A stretch of 62,927 nucleotides of DNA from NCBI GenBank assembly GCA_016936665.1, contig JAFGXI010000023.1, forward strand, positions 1 to 62,927, given 5' to 3'. Below are positions 17,191 through 25,579 of this stretch, one piece after another. Position numbers and translations under genes: made by a program. Every line of letters starts with the position of its first letter. Position 1 is the stretch's first letter. Source of the stretch: Bacteroidales bacterium (GTDB taxonomy: Bacteria; Bacteroidota; Bacteroidia; Bacteroidales; JAFGXI01). The notes below the pieces were generated by a model. It was not told where the DNA came from. It did not search any database and saw only the letters and a list, made by a program, of their open reading frames with translations.

Positions 17191-17999
17191 TGCATCTCAA
17201 AAAAATCTTTTTAACAGCTTTACTTTTAAGTATATTTGTATTAAATATTCAAGCTCAAGACACACTTAAAGTTTATCCGAACGGTTCATATTTTCTTTCT
17301 TACTTTAAAGATGCCAAAGACATCGCTATTGCACCTATAAAATGGGATAAAAAAGAATGGCTCATTGCAGGAGGTGTTGTAGGAGCAACTTTGTTGGCTA
17401 ATCAGTACGACAAACAAATTCAAAACTATTTTCAAAATCGACAAACTGTATTAGGACAAAATATTTCTGCTCATGGTTTTGAACCTTGGGGAAGTGGTTT
17501 GTATACGTTTCCTACCTTAGGTTTATTTTACCTGCAAGGTGCTATTTTCAAAAACCAAGATTCAAAAAAAGTTGCTTTATTAGGTGTAAAAGCATATGTT
17601 CTTTCCGGAATATTTGTACAAATTCCAAAATATTTAATCAACCGACACCGCCCCTACAACGACAATCCTTCTATACCTAACCAATTCGATGGTCCTAATG
17701 CCCCATTTTACAAATCTTTTCCATCAGGGCATACCACATCGGCTTTTGCTGTTGCTGCTGTAATTGCCAGTGAATACCGATCGACGATTTGGGTTCCGAT
17801 TGTAAGTTATACTTTAGCTAGTTTTATGGGTTTATCTCGAATTTACGACAATAAACATTGGGCAAGCGATGTCTTATTCGGCGCTGCATTTGGTTGGGCT
17901 ATTGGCAAATTGGTTTATCATTCAAATCATTGGAAGATAAAAACTATCCCAGTCGTTAGTCATGATTCTGCATCGTTACACTTTTCAATACAATTATAA
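17190..17999 (+). CDS. PAP2-superfamily membrane phosphatase
   Basis: This 269-residue protein has a signal peptide (1-22) and all three PAP2 motifs: K-x6-RP (KYLINRHRP), PSGH, and SR-x5-H-x3-D (SRIYDNKHWASD). The two catalytic His and the Arg are present, so it should be an active acid phosphatase acting at the periplasmic face on a lipid phosphate such as an undecaprenyl or phosphatidyl species. Several hydrophobic segments lie between the motifs. It is translationally coupled to mazG. Whether the two act on related substrates is unknown. Confidence 0.9.
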   Translation: MHLKKIFLTALLLSIFVLNIQAQDTLKVYPNGSYFLSYFKDAKDIAIAPIKWDKKEWLIAGGVVGATLLANQYDKQIQNYFQNRQTVLGQNISAHGFEPWGSGLYTFPTLGLFYLQGAIFKNQDSKKVALLGVKAYVLSGIFVQIPKYLINRHRPYNDNPSIPNQFDGPNAPFYKSFPSGHTTSAFAVAAVIASEYRSTIWVPIVSYTLASFMGLSRIYDNKHWASDVLFGAAFGWAIGKLVYHSNHWKIKTIPVVSHDSASLHFSIQL

Positions 18000-18012
18000 A
18001 ATGGCATTAGAT

Positions 18013-18034
18013 TTGGTTAAATATTGGTTAAATA
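18013..18034 (+). repeat. Tandem 11-bp direct repeat in an intergenic region
   Basis: TTGGTTAAATA occurs twice without a gap (18013-18023 and 18024-18034), about 100 bp upstream of the thioredoxin-like gene. The 11-bp period places both copies on the same helical face, as a dimeric regulator would need. It lies upstream of the -7 box at 18090-18097. Confidence 0.5.
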
Positions 18035-18089
18035 CAGTTAATTTTTCTAAATAATAGCAAAGAGCTTAAATAATACTTCGAATAAATTA

Positions 18090-18097
18090 TAAATTTG
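18090..18097 (+). promoter_or_regulatory. -7 box for the thioredoxin-like gene
   Basis: TAAATTTG is an exact TAnnTTTG match, 34 bp upstream of the ATG at 18132. There is no clear -33 TTTG. Confidence 0.5.
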
Positions 18098-18131
18098 ATA
18101 GAAAATACGATTAACAACTAAATAATTGGAT

Positions 18132-19589
18132 ATGAATAAAAGAATACTTCTTCTCGCAATTTTAGCTTTAAGCTTAATTTCTTCGACTTACGCAGGTGGG
18201 CATAAAATAAAAATTAAAATTAAAGGGGTTTCCGACACAATTGTTTATTTAGGAAATTATTATGCCGACAAAAAGTATGCAAGCGACACCATTACATTAG
18301 ATAAAAACGGCGAAGGTGTTTTTCAAGGCGACGAACCTCTTAAAGGTGGAATTTACATGGTACTCTTTCCTTCTTTAGGGATGAATTATTTTGAATTATT
18401 AGTTGATGACGAGCAAGAATTTTCGTTAGAATCCGATACAACTGATTTTGTTAAGAGCATGAAAGTTAAAGGCTCAAAGCAAAATATCGATTTTTATAAA
18501 TTTCAAGAATATATGGCCAATCAGGCAAACACTTCTCGTCCACTTCAAAAAAGACTAAGAGAGCTTGAAGAAGGTAACGACTCAATACAAATAATTAAAG
18601 ACATACTTACAGAAAATAAAAAAAATGTAAAAAAGCACTTCGAAGATATTAGTGAAACATGGAAGGGACATCTATTAGCCGCTATCGTAGATGCAATGAT
18701 CGAGGTTGAAACCCCCGATATGGTTATCCCCGAAAGCATTGCAAATAAAGACTCCGCAGAGCAAATGATGAAATACACTTATTACAAAGATCATTTTTTC
18801 GATCATATTAATTTACAAGACGATCGTTTAATTCGAACTCCGTTTTTAGCTCCAAAAATAGATCATTTCATGACTACTATAGTCGTTCAACACCCTGACT
18901 CTGTATTAAAAGAAGGCATCAAATTAATTGAGTCGGCCAGAGGAACCGAAGAAAATTTTGGCTATCTAGTACGTTATATGTTTGGTTATAAAGATAAATC
19001 GAAACTTATGGGAATGGATAAAGTGTTTGTCGAAATTAGCGAAAAATATTATTTAAGTGGAGAAGCAACATGGGCAGACTCTTCATTTATCGAAAAAGTT
19101 AGAGAACGTGTAATGAAAGAAAAACCAAATCTAATTGGCAACACAGCACCCGATTTACAAAAACTAGAAACCTATGAAAAAGAATTTGTCAGTTTGCATG
19201 AGTTTAACAATAAATATCTGATTGTTGCTTTTTGGGAGCCTAATTGCGGACATTGTAAAAAAACAATTCCAGCTCTATATAAATCATTCCAAAACATGAA
19301 AAAAGATGGTATCGATGTTCAGTCTTTAGCTATATACACCCAAGTAGAACGTGAACCATGGGAAAAATTCATTGAAGATAAAGAATTGTTCGACTGGGTA
19401 AATGCATACGACAAATACTATTTTACCAATTTCAGAAACAAATACGATATTTATTCAACACCAACCTTATATCTACTTGATAAAGACAAAAAGATAATTG
19501 GTAAACGATTAGCAGTAGACCAAATAGAAAAAATAATATACAGTTTGGAGGGAAAGGAGCTTAAAAATCCTACACCTGCAGGTCATTAA
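18132..19589 (+). CDS. Secreted thioredoxin-like (TlpA/AhpC-type) protein with DUF4369-like N domain
   Basis: The 485-residue protein has a signal peptide (1-21, ending in TYA), an N-terminal beta domain (about 22-120, DUF4369-like, with IKGVSDTIVYLGNYY), a helical middle (about 120-335) resembling DUF5106, and a C-terminal thioredoxin-like domain (about 340-485). That domain holds an active-site CGHC in AFWEPNCGHCKKTIP and the cis-proline in YSTPTLYLLD. It should work in the periplasm as a thiol-disulfide reductant. I use the ATG at 18132 and not the TTG at 18126. A strong terminator follows it, so it is probably a single-gene unit. Confidence 0.87.
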   Translation: MNKRILLLAILALSLISSTYAGGHKIKIKIKGVSDTIVYLGNYYADKKYASDTITLDKNGEGVFQGDEPLKGGIYMVLFPSLGMNYFELLVDDEQEFSLESDTTDFVKSMKVKGSKQNIDFYKFQEYMANQANTSRPLQKRLRELEEGNDSIQIIKDILTENKKNVKKHFEDISETWKGHLLAAIVDAMIEVETPDMVIPESIANKDSAEQMMKYTYYKDHFFDHINLQDDRLIRTPFLAPKIDHFMTTIVVQHPDSVLKEGIKLIESARGTEENFGYLVRYMFGYKDKSKLMGMDKVFVEISEKYYLSGEATWADSSFIEKVRERVMKEKPNLIGNTAPDLQKLETYEKEFVSLHEFNNKYLIVAFWEPNCGHCKKTIPALYKSFQNMKKDGIDVQSLAIYTQVEREPWEKFIEDKELFDWVNAYDKYYFTNFRNKYDIYSTPTLYLLDKDKKIIGKRLAVDQIEKIIYSLEGKELKNPTPAGH

Positions 19590-19604
19590 TCAGTAATTTA
19601 TTAG

Positions 19605-19630
19605 CCCCGACTAATTAGTCGGGTTTTTTT
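19605..19630 (+). terminator. Intrinsic terminator after the thioredoxin-like gene
   Basis: CCCGACT (19606-19612) and AGTCGGG (19617-19623) make a perfect 7-bp stem with an AATT loop, followed by seven T (19624-19630). Confidence 0.9.
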
Positions 19631-19686
19631 ATTGACTTTTTCAAAAGATATTGACTTTTATTATAAAAAAATTCGATAATCTTAAA

Positions 19687-19694
19687 TACTTTTG
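19687..19694 (+). promoter_or_regulatory. -7 box for ornithine aminotransferase
   Basis: TACTTTTG is an exact TAnnTTTG match 26 bp upstream of the rocD ATG. No clear -33 element is seen. Confidence 0.55.
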
Positions 19695-19720
19695 CTCGAA
19701 AATTAAAAAACATAAAACAA

Positions 19721-20938
19721 ATGCAATCAAAGGATTATATCGCAAGAGAAGACCGCTATGGAGCTCACAATTACCACCCACTTCCAGTAGTTTTAGAACG
19801 TGGTGAAGACATTTTTGTATGGGATGTTGAAGGAAAAAAATATTACGATTTTCTTTCTGCCTATTCAGCTGTAAACCAAGGTCATTGTCATCCTAAAATT
19901 ATTGGAGCGATGACTGAACAAGCCCAAAAATTAACACTTACTTCAAGAGCATTTTACAACAATGTTTTAGGCGAATACGAAGAGTACATTACAAAAACTT
20001 TTGGTTACGATAAAGTTTTACCTATGAATTCTGGCGCCGAAGCCGACGAAACAGCACTTAAATTAGCTCGTCGTTGGGGTTACGATGTTAAAGGGATACC
20101 AGAAGGTGAAGCTAAAATTATTGTTGCGGCCGACAACTTCCACGGACGTACTATTACCATCATCTCGATGTCAACCGACCCTGATTCTTACAAAGGATTT
20201 GGCCCCTATACTCCGGGTTTTATTACAATACCTTACAACGATGTAAATGCTTTAGAAGAAGCTTTAAAAGATAAAAACGTAGCTGCCTTTTTAGTTGAGC
20301 CTATCCAAGGCGAAGCTGGTGTTTTTGTACCAGATGAAGGTTATTTAACAAAATGCTACAATTTGTGTAAAGCCAATAATGTATTATTTATAGCCGACGA
20401 AGTTCAGACCGGAATTGCTCGTACAGGTAAAATGCTAGCCGTTGATCATGAAGGAATAAAACCAGACGTGCTAATCTTAGGAAAAGCATTATCGGGCGGA
20501 ACCTATCCTATTTCTGCTGTTTTAGCCAACGACGATGTAATGTTGGTAATAAAACCAGGCGAACACGGATCAACTTTTGGAGGAAACCCACTAGCAGCAA
20601 AAATTGCAATTGCAGCTTTAGAAGTAATTAAAAACGAAAAATTAGCCGAAAATGCCGAAAAAATGGGACAAATTTTCCGTGAAGGCATTAGAAAAATCGA
20701 TTCGGACATGATCGAATTGGTTAGAGGTAAAGGTTTATTAAATGCCGTTGTCATTAAACCTAAAAACGGTAAAGAAGCTTGGGATGTTTGCTTACAAATG
20801 AAAGACAATGGTTTAATTGCAAAACCTACACATGGTCACATTATTCGTTTTGCACCACCATTAACAATAACAGAAAAGCACGTTTTAGAAGCTGTAAAAA
20901 TTATCGAAAAATCAATCAAAGAAATCGAAAACGCTTAG
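19721..20938 (+). CDS. rocD: Ornithine--oxo-acid transaminase
   Basis: This 405-residue class-III aminotransferase should convert ornithine and 2-oxoglutarate to glutamate semialdehyde and glutamate. It shows [17 protein letters not shown] near the N terminus (typical of ornithine aminotransferase), the [10 protein letters not shown] phosphate-binding loop, FIADEVQTG, and the PLP Lys at 255 in GKALSGG. The [11 protein letters not shown] block follows. The length equals the family norm. It stands alone, with a promoter on one side and a terminator on the other. It could link arginine/ornithine catabolism with proline synthesis. Confidence 0.95.
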   Translation: MQSKDYIAREDRYGAHNYHPLPVVLERGEDIFVWDVEGKKYYDFLSAYSAVNQGHCHPKIIGAMTEQAQKLTLTSRAFYNNVLGEYEEYITKTFGYDKVLPMNSGAEADETALKLARRWGYDVKGIPEGEAKIIVAADNFHGRTITIISMSTDPDSYKGFGPYTPGFITIPYNDVNALEEALKDKNVAAFLVEPIQGEAGVFVPDEGYLTKCYNLCKANNVLFIADEVQTGIARTGKMLAVDHEGIKPDVLILGKALSGGTYPISAVLANDDVMLVIKPGEHGSTFGGNPLAAKIAIAALEVIKNEKLAENAEKMGQIFREGIRKIDSDMIELVRGKGLLNAVVIKPKNGKEAWDVCLQMKDNGLIAKPTHGHIIRFAPPLTITEKHVLEAVKIIEKSIKEIENA

Positions 20939-20961
20939 TGACAATTTGCTTTTAAAATATT

Positions 20962-20998
20962 AAAAAACCTGTGCTCAGTGAACACAGGTTTTTTATTT
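20962..20998 (+). terminator. Intrinsic terminator after rocD
   Basis: AAAAAACCTGTG (20962-20973) pairs perfectly with CACAGGTTTTTT (20983-20994) around a 9-nt loop. The T run continues to 21000. Confidence 0.9.
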
Positions 20999-21093
20999 TT
21001 TATATTGAAACATAAATATGGCTTAAGCGTAAAAAAACCGCCTAAAATCGACTTATCCTCAACTTTTTAAAAGCTTATATATCAAATAAATGT

Positions 21094-21101
21094 TAACTTT
21101 G
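21094..21101 (+). promoter_or_regulatory. -7 box for the adenylate kinase gene
   Basis: TAACTTTG matches TAnnTTTG, 30 bp upstream of the ATG at 21132. No -33 TTTG was found. Confidence 0.5.
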
Positions 21102-21131
21102 TAGAAAATTAATCTTAATAACTAGTTTATA

Positions 21132-22301
21132 ATGTTAAATATTGCCTTATTTGGTCCCCCGGGTGCAGGTAAAGGGACACAATCAAAAAAATTATTAGAA
21201 AAATATAACCTTGCCTATATTTCTACCGGAGATATGTTGAGGGAAGAAATTGCTGAAGGAACAAAACTTGGTTTAATGGCCAAAGACATCATCAGTAAAG
21301 GGGGATTAGTTTCCGACGAAATTATTGTTCAAATTATTGAGAATAAAATAAAAACCAACACAGATGTGAATGGCTTTTTATTCGATGGTTTTCCAAGAAC
21401 CGTAGTACAAGCCTACATTTTAGAAGGATTGTTAACCAAATTGAACACCTCTTTATCGTGCATGCTAAGTTTAGAAGTTCCTAAAGATGAGCTAAAACAG
21501 CGTCTACTCGACAGAGGAAAAACTTCGGGGAGAACTGACGATACCGAAGACGTAATCAATAACCGATTAAAGGAGTATGATTTAAAAACAGCTCCGGTTG
21601 CCGACTTTTACAAAGAAAAAGGCATATACCATCCAATTTTAGGAACAGGCTCTATGAATGAAGTTTTTAGTTTGATAAGCAAACCTATAGAAGATGTCAT
21701 CCAAAAAACTTGGTTCAATGTTGTACTTCTTGGCCCTCCGGGTTCCGGAAAAGGAACACAAGCCAAAGAAATTGCTGCAAAATACCATTTAGCCTATATT
21801 TCTACAGGTAAAATATTAAGAGAATCTGTTTTAGATGGCACTGAGCTTGGAATGGCTGCTAAAAAATATATGGATGAAGGCTCTATCGTTCCCGATGAAA
21901 TAGCAATTAAAATAATTGAGAAAGCCATTGAAGACAACCCAACTGCTCGTGGTTTTATTTTCAAAGGATATCCAAGAACTATTGTACAAGCTTATATTTT
22001 AGACGGACTTTTGCGTAAAAAGGGATCTTCGGTATCTGCCGTTATCGAAATCGACGTCCCTGTTTTAGAATCGATTAAACGATTAACAGCTCGTTCAAAA
22101 ACCGATAAGAGTAGAAGTTACGATATGGATATCGATCTTATTGTAAAACGTCTCGAAGAACATCATGCTGTTACTTCTCCAGTTGCTGATTATTATGCAA
22201 AAACTAAAAAAGGTTGGGAAATTAACGGTTCCGGTAAAGAAGAAGATGTACAACGCTTGGTATTAAATGCTGCTGAAGTAGCATTTAGAAAAGCTCGATA
22301 A
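21132..22301 (+). CDS. adk: Adenylate kinase, tandem two-domain form
   Basis: This 389-residue protein consists of two complete adenylate kinase folds end to end. Domain 1 (1-190) has P-loop GPPGAGKGTQ (8-17), STGD (31-34), DGFPRT (85-90) and a short zinc-less lid with TSGRTDD (131-137). All its key residues are intact. Domain 2 (about 195-389) has P-loop GPPGSGKGTQ (201-210) but STGK (224-227), KGYPRT (278-283) and a lid of altered sequence (about 320-333). Two catalytic-site acidic residues are thus replaced by Lys. Normal Adk is about 190-215 residues. Domain 1 is expected to carry activity, and domain 2 may be regulatory or altered in specificity. This is inference. Confidence 0.92.
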   Translation: MLNIALFGPPGAGKGTQSKKLLEKYNLAYISTGDMLREEIAEGTKLGLMAKDIISKGGLVSDEIIVQIIENKIKTNTDVNGFLFDGFPRTVVQAYILEGLLTKLNTSLSCMLSLEVPKDELKQRLLDRGKTSGRTDDTEDVINNRLKEYDLKTAPVADFYKEKGIYHPILGTGSMNEVFSLISKPIEDVIQKTWFNVVLLGPPGSGKGTQAKEIAAKYHLAYISTGKILRESVLDGTELGMAAKKYMDEGSIVPDEIAIKIIEKAIEDNPTARGFIFKGYPRTIVQAYILDGLLRKKGSSVSAVIEIDVPVLESIKRLTARSKTDKSRSYDMDIDLIVKRLEEHHAVTSPVADYYAKTKKGWEINGSGKEEDVQRLVLNAAEVAFRKAR

Positions 22302-22328
22302 TACATTCTTTGGAATTGAACAAAATAC

Positions 22329-22358
22329 AAACAGCCCCATTGCTGGGGCTGTTTTTTT
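22329..22358 (+). terminator. Intrinsic terminator after adk
   Basis: ACAGCCCCA (22331-22339) pairs with TGGGGCTGT (22344-22352) around a 4-nt loop, with a run of seven T after it (22352-22358). Confidence 0.9.
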
Positions 22359-22392
22359 AAACATATGCACTACGAGAGCTCTTTGTGGCGAA

Positions 22393-23532
22393 TTATTTCA
22401 CCATTTTTCTTGTTAATATTCCTCTACTATTTTTAATTTCTACAATGTAAAGTCCTTTTTCTAGGTGGTTAGTTGAAATTTTGGCTGGCTGATTATAAAG
22501 ATTTTGTTGTACTAATACCTTTCCGTTGATGTCTAAAATCTTAAATTCAAATAGTGTTTCATTTATAGCTTCAATAAATATATAATCGTTAAAAGGATTA
22601 GGCAGTACTTGGATTGATTTATCGCCTACATTTTCTTCTTTGTTTGATGGACAATACTTCTCAAAAATTATTCTTTGAGAAGTTTGTAAGGAATCCTCGA
22701 ACAAGTCGTTGCTAGTATCATTGTTTTTTAAATAAAAATTTAACCAATTTAAGGTATAGAATAATGAGATTTCTTGCTGTTCTTCCATAGGAAGGTCTGT
22801 AGATGAATCTACCAAAGAACAATAAAAACTCCATCCACCGAAATTACAATGTACTCCGTCTACAACACCTATATATGTTTTACAGCTGCTACTAAGCGCA
22901 TTATACATAGGCACTTGGTTTTCATCTGGTGGTGCAACGCCATCTTCTAAACCAGAAAACACCAAACCGGGTACTGATATTTCTTCAGCAGCAACAATTG
23001 CAGAAGGATTTGTTTCTGCTGCAGCATACGTAATAATAGTATTGATATTTGAATTTAAGCCAGCGGCAAGAAAAGCACTGCCTCCCCCCATTGAGTGCCC
23101 CATTACGGCAGATGCTTCGAGAACTCTTTGATAAAAAATAGAGCTTGCATTCGAATTTTCGTCTTGCATAACTTCATTCAAAAAGGAAAGGTCCTGTCCA
23201 AACGTTTCATGATTTGGCGAAAACCCACTTTCTGTGGTAGGAAATAACATTATATAACCTTCAGGGACTAAAGCAGTCCAAAAATTTTCATACGCAGTAT
23301 ATGAAATTACAAAACCATGACCGAAAATAAGAACAGGGAATTCTCCCACGGCCACAGAAACATCATCTCCTGAAACATCAGCGGGATAGTACACTTCGGC
23401 AGGCACGTCCCGACCTCGGTCATCATCGTAAAAAGTAATAGTAGTATGCCCCACTTGATAAGGTTGAGCAAAGAGTTTAGTTGTACCTGCTGCAAAAGCA
23501 AATAAAAAGCATAAAAGGTAAAATGGTTTCAT
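22393..23532 (-). CDS. T9SS-secreted alpha/beta hydrolase, dienelactone-hydrolase/cutinase-like
   Basis: The 379-residue protein has a signal peptide (1-22), an alpha/beta hydrolase domain (about 24-290) and a T9SS type-A sorting domain (about 305-379, starting VLPNPFNDYIFIEA and ending in GLYIVEIKN and RKMVK). The nucleophile is S147 in GHSMGGG, the acid is probably D197 in GLEDGVAPP, and the base is H228 in DGVHCNF. This pattern, with IPVPxLxxxGxxDxVAP-type spacing, resembles secreted polyester or lipid esterases. Cysteines C217, C229, C238 and C294 may form disulfides. The substrate is unknown. It lies 8 bp after a TetR gene on the same strand, which suggests joint regulation. Confidence 0.85.
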   Translation of the reverse strand: MKPFYLLCFLFAFAAGTTKLFAQPYQVGHTTITFYDDDRGRDVPAEVYYPADVSGDDVSVAVGEFPVLIFGHGFVISYTAYENFWTALVPEGYIMLFPTTESGFSPNHETFGQDLSFLNEVMQDENSNASSIFYQRVLEASAVMGHSMGGGSAFLAAGLNSNINTIITYAAAETNPSAIVAAEEISVPGLVFSGLEDGVAPPDENQVPMYNALSSSCKTYIGVVDGVHCNFGGWSFYCSLVDSSTDLPMEEQQEISLFYTLNWLNFYLKNNDTSNDLFEDSLQTSQRIIFEKYCPSNKEENVGDKSIQVLPNPFNDYIFIEAINETLFEFKILDINGKVLVQQNLYNQPAKISTNHLEKGLYIVEIKNSRGILTRKMVK

Positions 23533-23540
23533 AAGTAAAT

Positions 23541-24128
23541 TTAGTTTATAATTATTATTCCTCTTAGTAATAAGTCAATCACCTGTTCGAGTTTTCTTCT
23601 TTGCTTTTCTAAATTGAGATCAATAAATAATGGTATTTCTAATCCCTTAAGTACCATGCCAATAGTTTCCGATGTACATTCTATATCCATGGGTTTAAAG
23701 TAACCCTGTTCTTGTCCGTTAGCTAAAATTGATTTTAATAATTCGTGTTCTTCTGACTGAAATGACGAACGTAATTCGTTAATAAAATTCAAATGATCGT
23801 ACAATTCAGATTTGAATATGTCGTAAATAATTGACACATCTTGCAAACCTAACATCCTTGATTCAATAAATACTTTTAACTGATTGACAGGAGTTTCGGC
23901 ATTTACAACCGCATCTATAATTTTTCCGCGTAATATCTCAGCTTCTTTTAAAACAACAGCTTTGAAAACTTCTTCTTTATTTTTGAAGTAGTAATACAAA
24001 GCTGTTTTTGTCAAACCAGATAACTTGGCTATATCCTCTACAGAAGTCTTTTTATAACCAAATCTTGAAAAAGCAATTCTTGCATTATCTATTATTTCGT
24101 CTACTCGTATTTGTTCCTTTGTTAACAA
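23541..24128 (-). CDS. TetR/AcrR-family transcriptional regulator
   Basis: This 195-residue protein has an N-terminal helix-turn-helix (about 25-55: TSVEDIAKLSGLTKTALYYYFKNKEEVF) typical of TetR repressors, followed by an all-helical ligand-binding and dimer domain. The frame has no ATG near its start, so TTG at 24128 is the best initiation codon. The only upstream ATG (24171) is in another frame. It precedes the secreted hydrolase gene by 8 bp. A perfect 10-bp inverted repeat overlapping its -7 box (24147-24180) suggests autoregulation of both genes. Confidence 0.9.
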   Translation of the reverse strand: MLTKEQIRVDEIIDNARIAFSRFGYKKTSVEDIAKLSGLTKTALYYYFKNKEEVFKAVVLKEAEILRGKIIDAVVNAETPVNQLKVFIESRMLGLQDVSIIYDIFKSELYDHLNFINELRSSFQSEEHELLKSILANGQEQGYFKPMDIECTSETIGMVLKGLEIPLFIDLNLEKQRRKLEQVIDLLLRGIIIIN

Positions 24129-24146
24129 AATTTGAACTTTTAAATA

Positions 24147-24180
24147 TTTTATTCAAATATACAAATATCATTGAATAAAA
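24147..24180 (-). promoter_or_regulatory. Candidate TetR operator overlapping the -7 box
   Basis: TTTTATTCAA (24147-24156) and TTGAATAAAA (24171-24180) are perfect 10-bp inverted repeats 14 bp apart. The minus-strand -7 box TATATTTG (24161-24154) overlaps one arm, so a bound repressor would block it. The TetR start codon is 19 bp downstream. Confidence 0.6.
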
Positions 24181-24199
24181 TTAAATTATAACAAAAAAA

Positions 24200-25579
24200 T
24201 TATAAATAAATAACTTGAATCTCGGGATGTTTATTCATGTACGAACTTACAATACGTTGAGTATCTCTATTATTATCTAATTTAGGAATTTTTGCCTTTA
24301 ATAACTCAATATTATTTATTAAGTCGGAAGAAACATAAGCATGCCCGTAGTATGAAGATGCTTTAATATAAACAACCGATTTTTCTTTTTCGTTACGACC
24401 TCTATCAATAATAATAAAATGATCTTCTTGAAAGGCGAATTTCTGTACAACTTTAATAGCTCTTGAATTATAATCGGAATGTGTTTCTTTATTTACACAA
24501 GCCCCCTTACATTCACCTATTGGATGGTAAAAACAGGCTCCAGCCGAATCGTCTAAGCCACATAATTTTCTACATAAACTATACTTTACACAAAGACTAT
24601 CGACTATTTGCTTGCCCTGTTTCAAAGTCGAAAAGGTTATTAATGGTACATCTGTTGATTTGCCTATTCGCTCTAGTTTAAAACAGATATAACCAAAATC
24701 GTTATAATACCATATAAGCCCAAAACTAAATTTAGATTTCGTAAGCATTCTATTATACTTAGGCTTGTGCAATTTTATTGCGTTCGATTCTTCGAGCAAT
24801 GCAATTAACTCACTACCTGTTTCACGAAAGCCAATATCTTTTATTTCGTCTAACATTCTAAGATTTTTCTTAGTGGCTGTGTTATTAAGATGGGAGATTA
24901 CACGTTGTCTAATATTGATGCTTTTACCTATATAAATTATTTGCTCTTCTGAATTTTTAAAACAATATATACCGGAGGTTTCCGGTAGGGCATCCACTGT
25001 TTTTGCGCTTAAAAAGGGATGTTCGTACCGAAGCTGATGCTTTGTTAAAGCCTTCTCGACTTGCAAAGCATTCGTTTTTACCAACAAATCGAATAATTCC
25101 ACTGTTGCTTTAGCATCTCCCGAAGCACGATGACGGTTTTCAATATTTAAACCAACCGATTGACATAATTTACCAAGACTGTACGAAGAATGACCCGGAA
25201 GAATTTTTCGGGCTAATTGAACTGTATCTAGCGTTTTTCTTTGATAATCGTAACCTAATTGCTTAAACTCTTCTTTAAAAAATCCATAATCGAAATTCAC
25301 ATTGTGAGCCACAAAAATGGTTTCTTCCGTAATCTTTATAATTGCTTTTGCCAATTCAAAAAAGCGCGGAGAATTAGCCACCATAGCATTATCTATACCA
25401 GTTAAAGAAGCTATAAAGTATGGAATATTCTGTTCAGGGTTTATTAAGCTTTCCAAGCTGTCTATAATCTCTCCATTTTGATAAACAAAAATTGCAACTT
25501 CGGTAATTTTTCCGGTTACAGCATTACCGCCAGTCGTTTCGATATCTACAATAGCAAATTTTTGATCTTCCCAATTCAT
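24200..25579 (-). CDS. DEDDh 3'-5' exonuclease fused to a GIY-YIG nuclease domain
   Basis: The 459-residue protein joins a DnaQ/epsilon-like exonuclease (1-170, with IVDIETTGG for the first D/E pair, AHNVNFDYGFF, and HRASGDAKAT with the late H and D) to a UvrC/Cho-type GIY-YIG domain (about 202-285, with GIYCF, IYIGKSINIRQR, and the Glu of ALLEESNAI). The C-terminal part (about 300-459) has four Cys (CRKLCGLDDSAGACF, GACVN). Such fusions are known in bacteria and are thought to act in DNA repair. It has its own promoter, with a -7 box at 25587-25594. No partner nucleases lie nearby. Confidence 0.88.
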   Translation of the reverse strand: MNWEDQKFAIVDIETTGGNAVTGKITEVAIFVYQNGEIIDSLESLINPEQNIPYFIASLTGIDNAMVANSPRFFELAKAIIKITEETIFVAHNVNFDYGFFKEEFKQLGYDYQRKTLDTVQLARKILPGHSSYSLGKLCQSVGLNIENRHRASGDAKATVELFDLLVKTNALQVEKALTKHQLRYEHPFLSAKTVDALPETSGIYCFKNSEEQIIYIGKSINIRQRVISHLNNTATKKNLRMLDEIKDIGFRETGSELIALLEESNAIKLHKPKYNRMLTKSKFSFGLIWYYNDFGYICFKLERIGKSTDVPLITFSTLKQGKQIVDSLCVKYSLCRKLCGLDDSAGACFYHPIGECKGACVNKETHSDYNSRAIKVVQKFAFQEDHFIIIDRGRNEKEKSVVYIKASSYYGHAYVSSDLINNIELLKAKIPKLDNNRDTQRIVSSYMNKHPEIQVIYL

